A DNA stretch of 39,754 bases from Fibrobacterota bacterium (GTDB lineage: Bacteria > Fibrobacterota > Chitinivibrionia > Chitinivibrionales > Chitinispirillaceae), in NCBI GenBank assembly GCA_003164335.1, contig PLTF01000053.1, positions 2,153-41,906 of the forward strand, in the 5' to 3' direction. The position numbers were made by a program, and so were the translations under genes. Positions 32,725 through 39,754 of this stretch are shown here, piece by piece. The notes beneath the pieces were generated by a model. The model searched no databases. It was not told where the DNA came from and was given only the letters and a program-made list of their open reading frames with translations. How positions within the stretch are numbered: position 1 is the first letter of the stretch; every line of letters starts with the position of its first letter.

Positions 32725-34035
32725 TCAGAGCTCAAGCAGTTCCCCGACTTCTTCGATGATCGTTACCGGTACTCCGCATGCTTTCTCGATCCTTGCTGCG
32801 CTGTATCCGTCGAGCGTAAAACCGGCATAGTTGAACATGACCGCCGGCAGGAGTACGCCATCGATGGGGGCACCCTGTTTCGCCTCGGCAACGGCGCGGA
32901 TGACATCGCCTGCGCACATGAGACCCGCTACCGTCACCAATTCACCGAAAAACCTGTTAGGGATTGTTATCGGGTTCACGGTGACACCCCGGCAATGCTG
33001 CCCGACCTCCTTCGCAATTTTCTTGAGCGTCGGGAAGGCCGAAACCGAAGTTGCAAGAAAATACCTTTTTTCTGGTGGAATTCGCCGCGGAGTACGCTTT
33101 CGCCCGCGGACACGCCGCTTAGCCGTGTTCCAGGAATCGAGCAGGCTGCGCACCAGCCCGACCCCATTTTCAATCTGGGGATAGTCCTCATAATAGTCTG
33201 TGCCGGGGATGGGAAGACCCGCCTTGAGCAGGAGTTCGTCGGCAAGGAATATCCTGCGGATACCGAATCGCTCCCGGTCGCGATCGCTCGCGCGGCTGAC
33301 CAGGGTGCAGATGTCGCCGGCGCTCCTCGCCTCAACGGGCCTGAGTGGCACCTTGCGAAAACGGGTCAGACCCACGGGCACCACCGCAATGGAGAGCAGG
33401 CCGTCACCAAACGAAAGGAGATCGGCGAGCGTTCGATTAAGAACTCCGGAGTCATTATAGCCCGGACAGACGACGATCTGGGTATGGAACCGGATGCCGT
33501 TTTCGCTCAGGACTTGAAGCTGGCCCATAATGTCCGGCGCACGGTTATTGCCGAGCATCCGGCGGCGCACCGGCAGGTCGGTTGCGTGGACCGAGATGAA
33601 GAGCGGCGACAGGCCTGTCCGCACGATTTTTCTCAGATCGTATTCCCGCGCACTCGCAAGCGTAACGTAATTACCGTTGATAAACGAGTGAGTGAGGTCT
33701 TCGTCCTTGATATAGAGGCCCGACCGCAGGCCCGGCGGCATCTGATCGATAAAACAGAAGATGCACCGGTTCGCGCAGCGCCTGATCGCCGCGGGCTGGA
33801 ATTCTACGCCGAGGACGGCGCCCATTGCCCGGTTGACGTCGAAGCTCATGGTCCTGCCGCGACGCACCGCATCGACACGGAACTCGGACGCCGCTGCGAA
33901 AAAGCGCAGGTCGAGTTCATCGGCGACGGCATTGCCGTCGATGTTCGTAATACGATCGCCTTTGCGCAACCCGGCTTCATAGAGCGGCGAGGATCGCTCC
34001 ACATGGGTGACCAGGATACCTTTCAATGTGTTCAT
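32725..34035 (-). CDS. DUF512 family radical SAM-like Fe-S protein with PDZ domain
   Basis: This 436-aa protein has an N-terminal PDZ-like domain (VERSSPLYEAGLRKGDRITNIDG, about 10-65, cited in pieces: SSPLYEAGLRKGD, ITNIDG). A radical SAM-type Cys motif CANRCIFCFIDQ (C87, C91, C94) follows, then a C-terminal DUF512 region with GLTRFRKVPLRPV and GYNDSGVLNRTL. Members are widespread in anaerobes, often beside the GTPase gene der, which is not seen here. The exact reaction is unknown. The ATG at 34035 is preferred to a TTG at 34050. It heads an operon with the pseudouridine synthase and phosphatase. Confidence 0.88.
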   Translation of the reverse strand: MNTLKGILVTHVERSSPLYEAGLRKGDRITNIDGNAVADELDLRFFAAASEFRVDAVRRGRTMSFDVNRAMGAVLGVEFQPAAIRRCANRCIFCFIDQMPPGLRSGLYIKDEDLTHSFINGNYVTLASAREYDLRKIVRTGLSPLFISVHATDLPVRRRMLGNNRAPDIMGQLQVLSENGIRFHTQIVVCPGYNDSGVLNRTLADLLSFGDGLLSIAVVPVGLTRFRKVPLRPVEARSAGDICTLVSRASDRDRERFGIRRIFLADELLLKAGLPIPGTDYYEDYPQIENGVGLVRSLLDSWNTAKRRVRGRKRTPRRIPPEKRYFLATSVSAFPTLKKIAKEVGQHCRGVTVNPITIPNRFFGELVTVAGLMCAGDVIRAVAEAKQGAPIDGVLLPAVMFNYAGFTLDGYSAARIEKACGVPVTIIEEVGELLEL

Positions 34036-34156
34036 AGGAAGCGGCCCCAAGGGTACGGACTATAACGCTGTGCAAACAGGGGCAGCTTCAAAAAGGCATT
34101 GAGCCTCATCGGCTGCGATACGATACCGGCGCGCAAGAACCGTAATCAGGAAGGGA

Positions 34157-34369
34157 TTAAAGAAAGAGATCTTTAACTTTCGACCAATTGGTCTTGGTCG
34201 TTGGAACAACATGGGCAATGTATTTCTGAGAGGTATTTGACGACGCAGTGACGTTGGAACCGGATGATGTTTGTGAAGCACCCTGCTTTACCGATGAATC
34301 GGCAGCCTGTGCATAGGCAATTACCGCAGCAGCACTTACAAGAGTTATGGTTTTAATCCATTTTTCCAT
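34157..34369 (-). CDS. Small exported Ser/Thr-rich protein
   Basis: This 70-aa product has a signal peptide (KWIKTITLVSAAAVIAYAQA) and then a Ser/Thr/Gln-rich mature part (SVKQGASQTSSGSNVTASSN) of about 45 residues. No family is recognised and the ribosome site is weak. It is placed between the tRNA genes and the DUF512 operon, on the operon's strand. It could be a real small secreted protein or a chance frame. Confidence 0.45.
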   Translation of the reverse strand: MEKWIKTITLVSAAAVIAYAQAADSSVKQGASQTSSGSNVTASSNTSQKYIAHVVPTTKTNWSKVKDLFL

Positions 34370-34528
34370 ACATTACCACTCTGTCCCGCAGGGAGTCCTT
34401 TGTGATAATATAATAATATTTCAAGGAAAGCGCAATTATTTTTTTTCTGCCCTTTATTTTATTGAACGTGAATGCGGTTCCGACCTGCCGGTTATTGCGA
34501 TCACGATGTATTTTAACCAATCGAATAT

Positions 34529-34605
34529 CGGGGTGTAGCGCAGCCTGGTAGCGCACGTGGTTTGGGACCACGTTGTCGCTGGTTCAAATCCAGTCACCCC
34601 GACCA
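34529..34605 (+). tRNA. tRNA-Pro (anticodon TGG)
   Basis: A complete cloverleaf. The acceptor stem is CGGGGTG/CACCCCG. The D-arm is GCGCAGCCTGGTAGCGC. The anticodon stem CGTGG/CCACG carries the loop TTTGGGA, giving TGG. The T-arm is CTGG-TTCAAAT-CCAG. The 3' CCA is encoded. Confidence 0.95.
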
Positions 34606-34633
34606 TCTCCTTAAAAGCCTCCATCAGGCTCTC

Positions 34634-34707
34634 GCGCCCTTAGCTCAGATGGATAGAGCTACGGATTTCTAATCCGTCGGTCGTGGGTTCGAATCCCGCA
34701 GGGCGTA
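34634..34707 (+). tRNA. tRNA-Arg (anticodon TCT)
   Basis: The acceptor stem GCGCCCT/AGGGCGT ends in a G-U pair. The D-arm is AGCTC..GAGC, the anticodon stem ACGGA/TCCGT has the loop TTTCTAA (TCT), and the T-arm is GTGGG-TTCGAAT-CCCGC. The CCA end is not encoded. It is about 28 bases after tRNA-Pro and probably cotranscribed. tRNA-Arg genes are frequent integration sites. Confidence 0.95.
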
Positions 34708-34717
34708 TTTTTAAAAT

Positions 34718-34762
34718 GGCTTTATTTATCAATTACTTACATTGATGATAAAGCCTTTTTTT
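34718..34762 (+). terminator. Terminator after the tRNA pair
   Basis: GGCTTTAT..TATCAAT pairs with ATTGATGATAAAGCC (one bulge) and is followed by seven T. Confidence 0.8.
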
Positions 34763-35404
34763 ATCCCTCGTTTTGCCAGCCAAACTTGCTACTTTTTGAC
34801 ACTTTTATACTCTCTTGGGTGAGACTTGTGGTGAGACCGTGGTGACACTCTTGGTGACACTTTCAGATTTTAGCCTTCGACTTTGGAGACCGATGGTTGC
34901 CACTAACCGTGTAAAAAATTCGTTCTGTGAAATATTGAGAGAAATAGAAGGGTTTTTCCTATATTAAGGGTTCATCATAGATTGATGCCTCTCTTTTTCG
35001 TGAGCCATTCGTTTTTTGACCTTCTGAAATTTAACATAATGGGAAACCGCATCACCCGGCATTTCTGGGCCTGAGGACTTCGCTCGATCCCGACCTCCCC
35101 TACTCTTTGCCCGCTCCAAGTTCCCCCGACCCTGCCGCCTCGATCCCTCGACCTTCCCTCGCTACGCATCGCCTACCTCGCCCTCGCGCACTCGAACCGA
35201 CCCCGGAGCCCCTCATGGCTCGATTTGCCTTCCTTCCTCCGCCGCTACCGGCGGACCCGGCTACACCGATGCCGGGCTCAAAAAAGCTTGCCTATTTTTT
35301 GATCGCTCCGAAGCCTAGTTTTAAGCTCTCACCGGTAAATATTTTTCTCAATCTTTTATTCCTGATACGCCAGAAAACCCTCTCCTCAATCCCAAAGATC
35401 CACT
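34763..35404. other. Gene-free tract downstream of tRNA-Arg with possible integrase remnant
   Basis: No intact gene is supported. On the minus strand a frame without start codon is open from about 34970 down to a stop at 34805 and ends in VTKSVTTVSPQVSP. Such tails occur at the ends of some tyrosine recombinases, so a decayed integrase end beside the tRNA is possible. The plus-strand view shows near-tandem GGTGAGACT/GGTGACACT units (34819-34862). From about 35081 to 35220 the plus strand is almost free of G and A runs and rich in CGACC/CTCGCC. Confidence 0.4.
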
Positions 35405-35812
35405 GTGTTTCGCTCCTACCGCAAAATAGCCTCGACACATAAAAAGCTTTCGATAGCGGATGAAAGGAAGCTGATCAGGAAGGCAAAGAAAGGAGATGTC
35501 TCCGCCCGGAAAAAGCTTTTGCTTCATCTGCTTGGATTCTTCATTTTCCGGATCGAAACGACTTTAGAGACCAGGATACGAAGAGAGCTGGGAGAAGATA
35601 TCTTGCAGGAATGCATTCTTTTCGCCTCGGGAAAAATTCCAAAATTTAAGCTGCGCTATAAAACCAAGGCCGGGATCTACAAGCAATATCAACTCAGTAC
35701 CTACCTCTGGAAAGGAATTACTGGGGTGATTTATCAGCAGGTAAATAATCGCCCGCGAACCTGCGAATTGAAGCTCCCCGCAGAAAGCTGCGGGGAATCT
35801 TCTATAGGTTAG
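35405..35812 (+). pseudogene. Truncated sigma-70 region 2 protein
   Basis: The 135-aa frame (GTG start) begins with a sigma-70 region 2 pattern: LSIADERKLIRKAKKGDVSA, LGEDILQECILFA and then YQLSTYLWKGITGVIYQQVNN, where region 2.4 would lie. Regions 3 and 4 are absent. The last residues (LKLPAESCGESSIG) are encoded by a family II repeat, so the gene appears to be cut short by that repeat. It may be a broken remnant or, less likely, a small region-2-only protein. No anti-sigma neighbour is seen. Confidence 0.6.
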
Positions 35813-35889
35813 GTAGCAAGAATTAATTGTAATTCGCTCGCTAACCCCGGAGCAAGCTCCGGGGAATACGCTCGCTGTGCCTGTTCAAG
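35769..35889 (-). repeat. Family II repeat, copy 2, overlapping a reading frame
   Basis: In reverse orientation it repeats the block order of the copy at 15545: TGAACAGGCACAGCGAGCG, stem CCCCGGAGCTTGCTCCGGGG, TTAGCGAGCG, ATTACAA, CCTATAGAAGATT and stem CCCCGCAGC/GCTGCGGGG. Its end supplies the last codons and stop of the truncated sigma-like frame. Confidence 0.85.
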
Positions 35890-36901
35890 GAGGAATACTA
35901 TTCTTGACCTAAACCATCTCTCCCGACCCCGTGACCTCCCGACCTTTGACCTCCCCAACCCGACCCCGCCCGCGACCGGCTAAAACCCACGCCGGCGCAG
36001 GGCTTTGCGCTGACCATGCCAACCGGCGCGGCAGCACTGCATAACTGCGCAGCCGCCGCACCTGGACGCCGCCACGGTTCTAAAGACACAAGCGGTAGCC
36101 TGGGGCCGCCCTCGCCATCCATGGCGAAGGGCTTTTACATAACGTGATCTTACGCGTAAAGCCTGTAATTGTCCTAATCAGGCACACGGTCGGCGCTGGC
36201 GCGCCTTTTCCCGTATCGCGTAAGCACATTATGTAAACTCCCAGTATTATTATGATCCCCCTGCCCCCCGGGGTTCTAAAGTCAAAACAAGTGACAAAGC
36301 GCCAATGCCCTAAAGGGCATGCGCTTTTATGCCCGATGGCGTCCGGCTTCGCGGTTCCTCGCTAACCGGAGCCACGGGGAAAGAACGCTTTGGAAGGGGC
36401 GCTGCGTGGTGCACGACTTCGCCTTGCCCGTGAAGCCTATGCCTGCAGGCGATGCGCCATGCAGTCGGTCACACGGGGGGCGGCTCGCGCACTACGCGCC
36501 AAGGCAACGGCTTATTAGGCGCCGCTTCCTGGCAGGGGCAGTGCCGCCTCGGGTCAAGCCCTCAATCGGCATCACCTGACAGGGTCAGCGCCTATATATC
36601 CCCCCGCCCGTGGTCTATAACCGCCGCCAAAACCCCCGCCCCGTTCGGCCTGAGAAGGCCTCTCGTTACCGCCCCCCAGGGGGCTCCCCTTCATTTTCAA
36701 ATCATTAATTTAAGCGGCGGCAAGAACATTTAAGGCCAAATAAAATGACAATTCGCCAATACCCTGGAGCAGGCGACCACGATCACCTGCCCCGACAAAA
36801 TGTCTGGTACGAGCTTTGTTCAAGTATCTCTTCGCTTTGGAGGGTAAGCAAATCTTGTAAAGCCCTCAAGTACCGATCTAAGATTTTAATGGTATCTGGA
36901 G
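35813..36901. other. Long gene-free, GC-rich, hairpin-dense tract
   Basis: No gene is supported in 1,089 bases. After the family II copy comes a C-rich stretch (35903-35983) with repeated GACCTCCC-like words. Two related segments follow, each beginning GGTTCTAAAG and ending in a stem plus CTTTTA. One has the stem CGCCATCCATGGCG (about 36112-36134), the other ATGCCCTAAAGGGCAT (about 36304-36320). A long inverted repeat lies at 36135-36236. The rest (36330-36720) is GC-rich without clear frames. From 36720 base composition drops to that of the AT-rich genes that follow. It looks like debris of a mobile or cassette-type region. Confidence 0.55.
36135..36236. repeat. 102-base element with 20-base inverted ends
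   Basis: The left end TTACATAACGTGATCTTACG pairs with the right end CGTAAGCACATTATGTAA after allowing a two-base bulge and one mismatch. A GCCTG/CAGGC stem and a GGCGC/GCGCC stem lie inside. The ends contain TTATGTAAA next to a GCGTAA block, which recalls dif-type Xer sites, but the spacers are five and seven bases instead of six. Confidence 0.6.
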
Positions 36902-39076
36902 CTATTTAAAGACTTCTAAGTATGCTTCGGGGTGATGTAAAGCGTATCTAACAGAATAACAAGGATCTACTTCTAAAATTTCACGAAGCTCTTTTACCTG
37001 TAACTCGATAATCGAAGGAAATTTGCTCATATTTTTTGCTATTAAAGCTGCAGATAATCGCCTAAGCTGAGGCGAATCTGAATAAGCATGCAATGAAAGG
37101 GATAATGCTAACAGTTTCCAATTAATATCGGATAATTCAAGCGCATTTTTTCCAATTATAGCCCCCATAGCTGATGAGGCAGCTTTTTCATTACCATCTC
37201 GGGTGCCAACGATAAGGCAACTCAATAATTCTTCTGATTGGGATGGGATTCTTGAAACTGCAGCATATGCAAACATACGAACATTTTCGTTTATACTGGC
37301 CAGGCATTCCGCAAGCACATGATTTATTTCAATATTTAAAAGTGCTGGGTGGTTTTTTGATATTTTTGATAAACAATATATTGCCATGCCCTGCAAATCA
37401 TAGGGAGAAGTATCATTCATTTTATAAGGGTTCATTGGGTCTTGCGCTTCCGAATATGGCATTGATATCGTGCTTTCTGTGATTTCCCCATTTCCCAGGG
37501 GCAGAAGCGCCCGAATTGCTTTTTCTGCAAATTTATCTGGCATTACATCAGATAGACCTGAAAGCTCCTCTATTAATACAATTTTGTTTCCTAAAAGATT
37601 CTCTGGTTCTATTAATAGATTGATAATACAATCTATAAGATTTTCTATCTGCGCAGATTGGAGAGATGTTCGAAGCCCAACTAAGGCATTAAGAATCCTA
37701 CCCGAATACATTTGAACAACGGTTTTATCGTTTCCGCCGTTTACTTTAGCAATTGAACCAAAACTATCGTATGTTTGACTCACAGCCGTATCCTTAGGAA
37801 CTCGCTGTATCATGAATGTGAAACTTTCTATCACTTTTGCATATAAAGATAATGCTCTTTCTTTGCCAAGTTCCTCTCTTCCGAATACTTTTGAGGCTTG
37901 TATAAGATATATGCTGATTTTATCTTGGGTAGTTGGATAAAGTGCAGAACCAACATTCTCTTTCATTGAAGGCACTTGCTTTACTATTTCACATAAAAGA
38001 TTAATTACTTCAAGGTAATCGCGATCTGATTTGTAAGATGTTGCTATTGGCATAATAGCGTTACATAATGCAATAATATCAGCTTGTGATAGCCTTGACA
38101 CCAATGGATAAATAGCTTCAACGATATACTTACGAGCTGGTATTCCTTTCTTCCAAAAGCTATGATTTATCGCTACAGATAAAACCCTTTCGGCCGTTTT
38201 TTGATCTAAGCGCCAAACCATTTTTTTAAGTGCTTCCCAGCTATTAGTAAATAATGCAAATTCGGGTCTAATCATTGAATTGGGGTCTGCAGCACACAAA
38301 GGGATTATCCATAACACTACCATTTCAATCTTATCATCGGGTATTGCGTCTGCTAATGCATTAAGCATCTTGCATGCGGTCGCAGCCAATCTAATTGGAA
38401 TGCATGATGTGCAAATAAAGTCCAAAACAAAGTCGATTTCATTTCGATTTCTGCAATTGTGAAAGGCATTACCAGAAGCCTCAGCCATTTCTTCAGAACA
38501 TGCTATAATTGCATAGTAGCTGCTCTTTGCAAAATATGAAAGCGTTAAGCACTCTTTCGATAAATGTTTACAAGCGTCTTGCTGCCAAGTCCAATTGCCT
38601 GATTTGAATGCGTCTACAAAATTGCGCCAAAATATTGGATATGCATCATAGTGTTTATTTTTTTGCGCAGATTCTTCCGCAGATAATAACGCCCTCCAGG
38701 GTGGACCTTTAAACATTCCTAGTTTTTCACGATCCTGTAGTGCATAATATTTTATAAGGCTGCCTGGCTTTAGATTTTGATGCGCCACAAATATTTCGTT
38801 ATCTTCAACAGTATAGAGCAAGTTATCAGAAAGATCGTTTAAAATAGGTTGTAATGAAATCTCAAATATTTTCAAACATTCATTATCCTGACCGTTAAGA
38901 TATCTTATAAATGCTTCTGTCAAGATTATGTGACACAATTCTTCTTTCGATGCTGAACCCATATTACTGCTGGCCCATGATTGCAATGCATCTATAGCAC
39001 GACTTATATTGCCAGTCATTGCATCCTTAATCGCGGTTACTTTAAGCTTTCTTACTGCAGGCATAGTGTTAATCAT
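36902..39076 (-). CDS. Large helical-repeat (HEAT/ARM-like) protein of unknown function
   Basis: This 724-aa protein is built almost wholly of amphipathic helices in pairs, most clearly in the last 350 residues (IYCLSKISKNHPALLNIEIN, VRMFAYAAVSRIPSQSEELL, LRRLSAALIAKNMSKFPSII), typical of HEAT or ARM solenoids. No enzyme motif, signal peptide or membrane helix was seen. Base composition is much more AT-rich than the housekeeping genes, which suggests transfer. AAAGGGA stands seven bases before the ATG. It follows the TPR-like gene by 28 bases on the same strand, so both are probably one operon. A scaffold or recognition role is possible; nothing more can be said. Confidence 0.75.
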   Translation of the reverse strand: MINTMPAVRKLKVTAIKDAMTGNISRAIDALQSWASSNMGSASKEELCHIILTEAFIRYLNGQDNECLKIFEISLQPILNDLSDNLLYTVEDNEIFVAHQNLKPGSLIKYYALQDREKLGMFKGPPWRALLSAEESAQKNKHYDAYPIFWRNFVDAFKSGNWTWQQDACKHLSKECLTLSYFAKSSYYAIIACSEEMAEASGNAFHNCRNRNEIDFVLDFICTSCIPIRLAATACKMLNALADAIPDDKIEMVVLWIIPLCAADPNSMIRPEFALFTNSWEALKKMVWRLDQKTAERVLSVAINHSFWKKGIPARKYIVEAIYPLVSRLSQADIIALCNAIMPIATSYKSDRDYLEVINLLCEIVKQVPSMKENVGSALYPTTQDKISIYLIQASKVFGREELGKERALSLYAKVIESFTFMIQRVPKDTAVSQTYDSFGSIAKVNGGNDKTVVQMYSGRILNALVGLRTSLQSAQIENLIDCIINLLIEPENLLGNKIVLIEELSGLSDVMPDKFAEKAIRALLPLGNGEITESTISMPYSEAQDPMNPYKMNDTSPYDLQGMAIYCLSKISKNHPALLNIEINHVLAECLASINENVRMFAYAAVSRIPSQSEELLSCLIVGTRDGNEKAASSAMGAIIGKNALELSDINWKLLALSLSLHAYSDSPQLRRLSAALIAKNMSKFPSIIELQVKELREILEVDPCYSVRYALHHPEAYLEVFK

Positions 39077-39104
39077 TTATCATCCCTTTTAAATATTCTA
39101 AAGT

Positions 39105-39754
39105 TTAAGGAATAGCACCTATATTACCATGAAGGAAGTTTAACTCATATTCAATAGCTTCATATTCATCAATCGGTGCAGAAATCCTTTTTGCTTCTAA
39201 AATTGCTTCTTGAGCCTCCTTATAGGTTCCTAGGTAAATCAGCGCATGCAATTTCAGCTTAATTAGGATTATTTTCCATTTTTCTGCATCAGGAGAAGTA
39301 TCAAGCAAAGGTTCGATAATCCTAAGGATCATAATCGAATCTTTATAACGCTTGTCTTCATTTAGCTTGGTTGATAGCCAAATTCCAATTCCTAATTGTT
39401 CATCTTTTTGAAGGGATGAATATGTTTGCTCGAAATCATGGAGCAAAACGATCCAAGCATTCCTGATTGAGCCTATTTCGGAAAAATTACATGAGATCTC
39501 GTAAAGTTTTTTTAGATATTCCCGAGGAGTGATAGAAGCCTTTTGATTATAAATGTTGCTTAATAACCTTTCAATTTGTGGCTGCGCTTCCCTGAAGGAA
39601 CGCAAGGCCATAATACGGTGATTATAAGCTTCATCAGCTTTCCGTATGTATACTATTCGCGTCATTTCACCGAGCACTGCTTCTGGCATTTCTTCAGCGA
39701 CTGAATAAGGGCTGTCTGAAACGAATTGATTAATTAGTTTCTGTTTTGTGAGAG
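39105..39754 (-). CDS. TPR-like helical protein, 5' end outside the window
   Basis: The frame is open to the window edge, so the N-terminus is missing; an internal ATG at 39689 is not necessarily the start. The visible 216 residues form helix pairs resembling TPR units (DEAYNHRIMALRSFREAQPQ, WIVLLHDFEQTYSSLQKDEQ, LHALIYLGTYKEAQEAILEA). It could be the end of a larger protein, such as a STAND-type ATPase with TPR tail, but no such domain is in view. AT-rich like the next gene in the operon. Confidence 0.75.
   Translation of the reverse strand, partial: LTKQKLINQFVSDSPYSVAEEMPEAVLGEMTRIVYIRKADEAYNHRIMALRSFREAQPQIERLLSNIYNQKASITPREYLKKLYEISCNFSEIGSIRNAWIVLLHDFEQTYSSLQKDEQLGIGIWLSTKLNEDKRYKDSIMILRIIEPLLDTSPDAEKWKIILIKLKLHALIYLGTYKEAQEAILEAKRISAPIDEYEAIEYELNFLHGNIGAIP

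Noticed and set aside
32536-34065. Plus-strand frame of 509 codons opposite the DUF512 and rluB genes
   Set aside because: Long antisense frames are expected in GC-rich coding DNA. It crosses the boundary between two convincing genes and its product matches nothing.
35898-36122. Minus-strand 74-codon frame
   Set aside because: It is made of the G-rich complement of a C-rich low-complexity stretch; no plausible start site or domain.
36319-36733. Two short plus-strand frames in the GC-rich tract
   Set aside because: No ribosome site, no recognisable pattern, and compositional bias alone keeps frames open here.

Overview
The window looks like a chromosomal segment of a Gram-negative bacterium, probably from the Fibrobacterota or another member of the FCB (Fibrobacterota-Chlorobiota-Bacteroidota) group. 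The evidence is an LPS heptose epimerase gene, signal peptides on envelope proteins, and two large secreted proteins. Each of those has a 'cohesin/dockerin-free' N-terminal domain, fibronectin-III-like repeats and a C-terminal domain resembling the type IX secretion sorting domains of the FCB group. The phylum call is an inference. Most genes are GC-moderate; the defence genes and the last 3 kb are clearly more AT-rich.

Layout. 1-3.4 kb: hldD, then an ECF sigma factor, a small membrane protein (possible anti-sigma), a Spy/CpxP-like periplasmic protein and a secreted OB-fold protein, which look like an envelope-stress unit. 3.4-4.0 kb: a gene-free block of hairpins. 4.0-8.1 kb: N-acetylglutamate synthase, a radical SAM protein, ychF and a DUF486 membrane protein. 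8.2-13.2 kb: two paralogous surface proteins. 13.6-16.8 kb: Ski2-like helicase, single-domain response regulator, cutA. 16.8-21.5 kb: an Rnf-type operon in the order C-D-E-A-B, with no rnfG and with several canonical cofactor motifs missing. 21.6-22.7 kb: a DUF4416 protein and a Met/His-rich membrane protein. 23.1-29.1 kb: a six-gene defence operon: an Mrr-like nuclease, an unrecognised 291-aa protein, a 4-TM protein, HsdM, a HepT-like HEPN protein, and an HsdS whose N-terminus is a fused MntA-like nucleotidyltransferase. No hsdR is seen. 29.7-34.4 kb: ferritin-like protein, lgt, gph-like, rluB-like, DUF512 protein and a small exported protein. 34.5-34.7 kb: tRNA-Pro and tRNA-Arg. 34.7-36.9 kb: a mostly gene-free, compositionally odd tract holding a truncated sigma-like ORF. 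36.9-39.75 kb: two AT-rich helical-repeat genes, the second cut by the window edge.

Across the whole window, gene gaps hold several families of structured repeats. The clearest (family I, four full copies plus short derivatives) has three successive hairpins whose arms change in a compensatory way between copies. The three most notable observations are the cofactor-poor Rnf-like complex, the MNT-HsdS/HEPN fusion inside an hsdR-less restriction-type operon, and the family I repeat.
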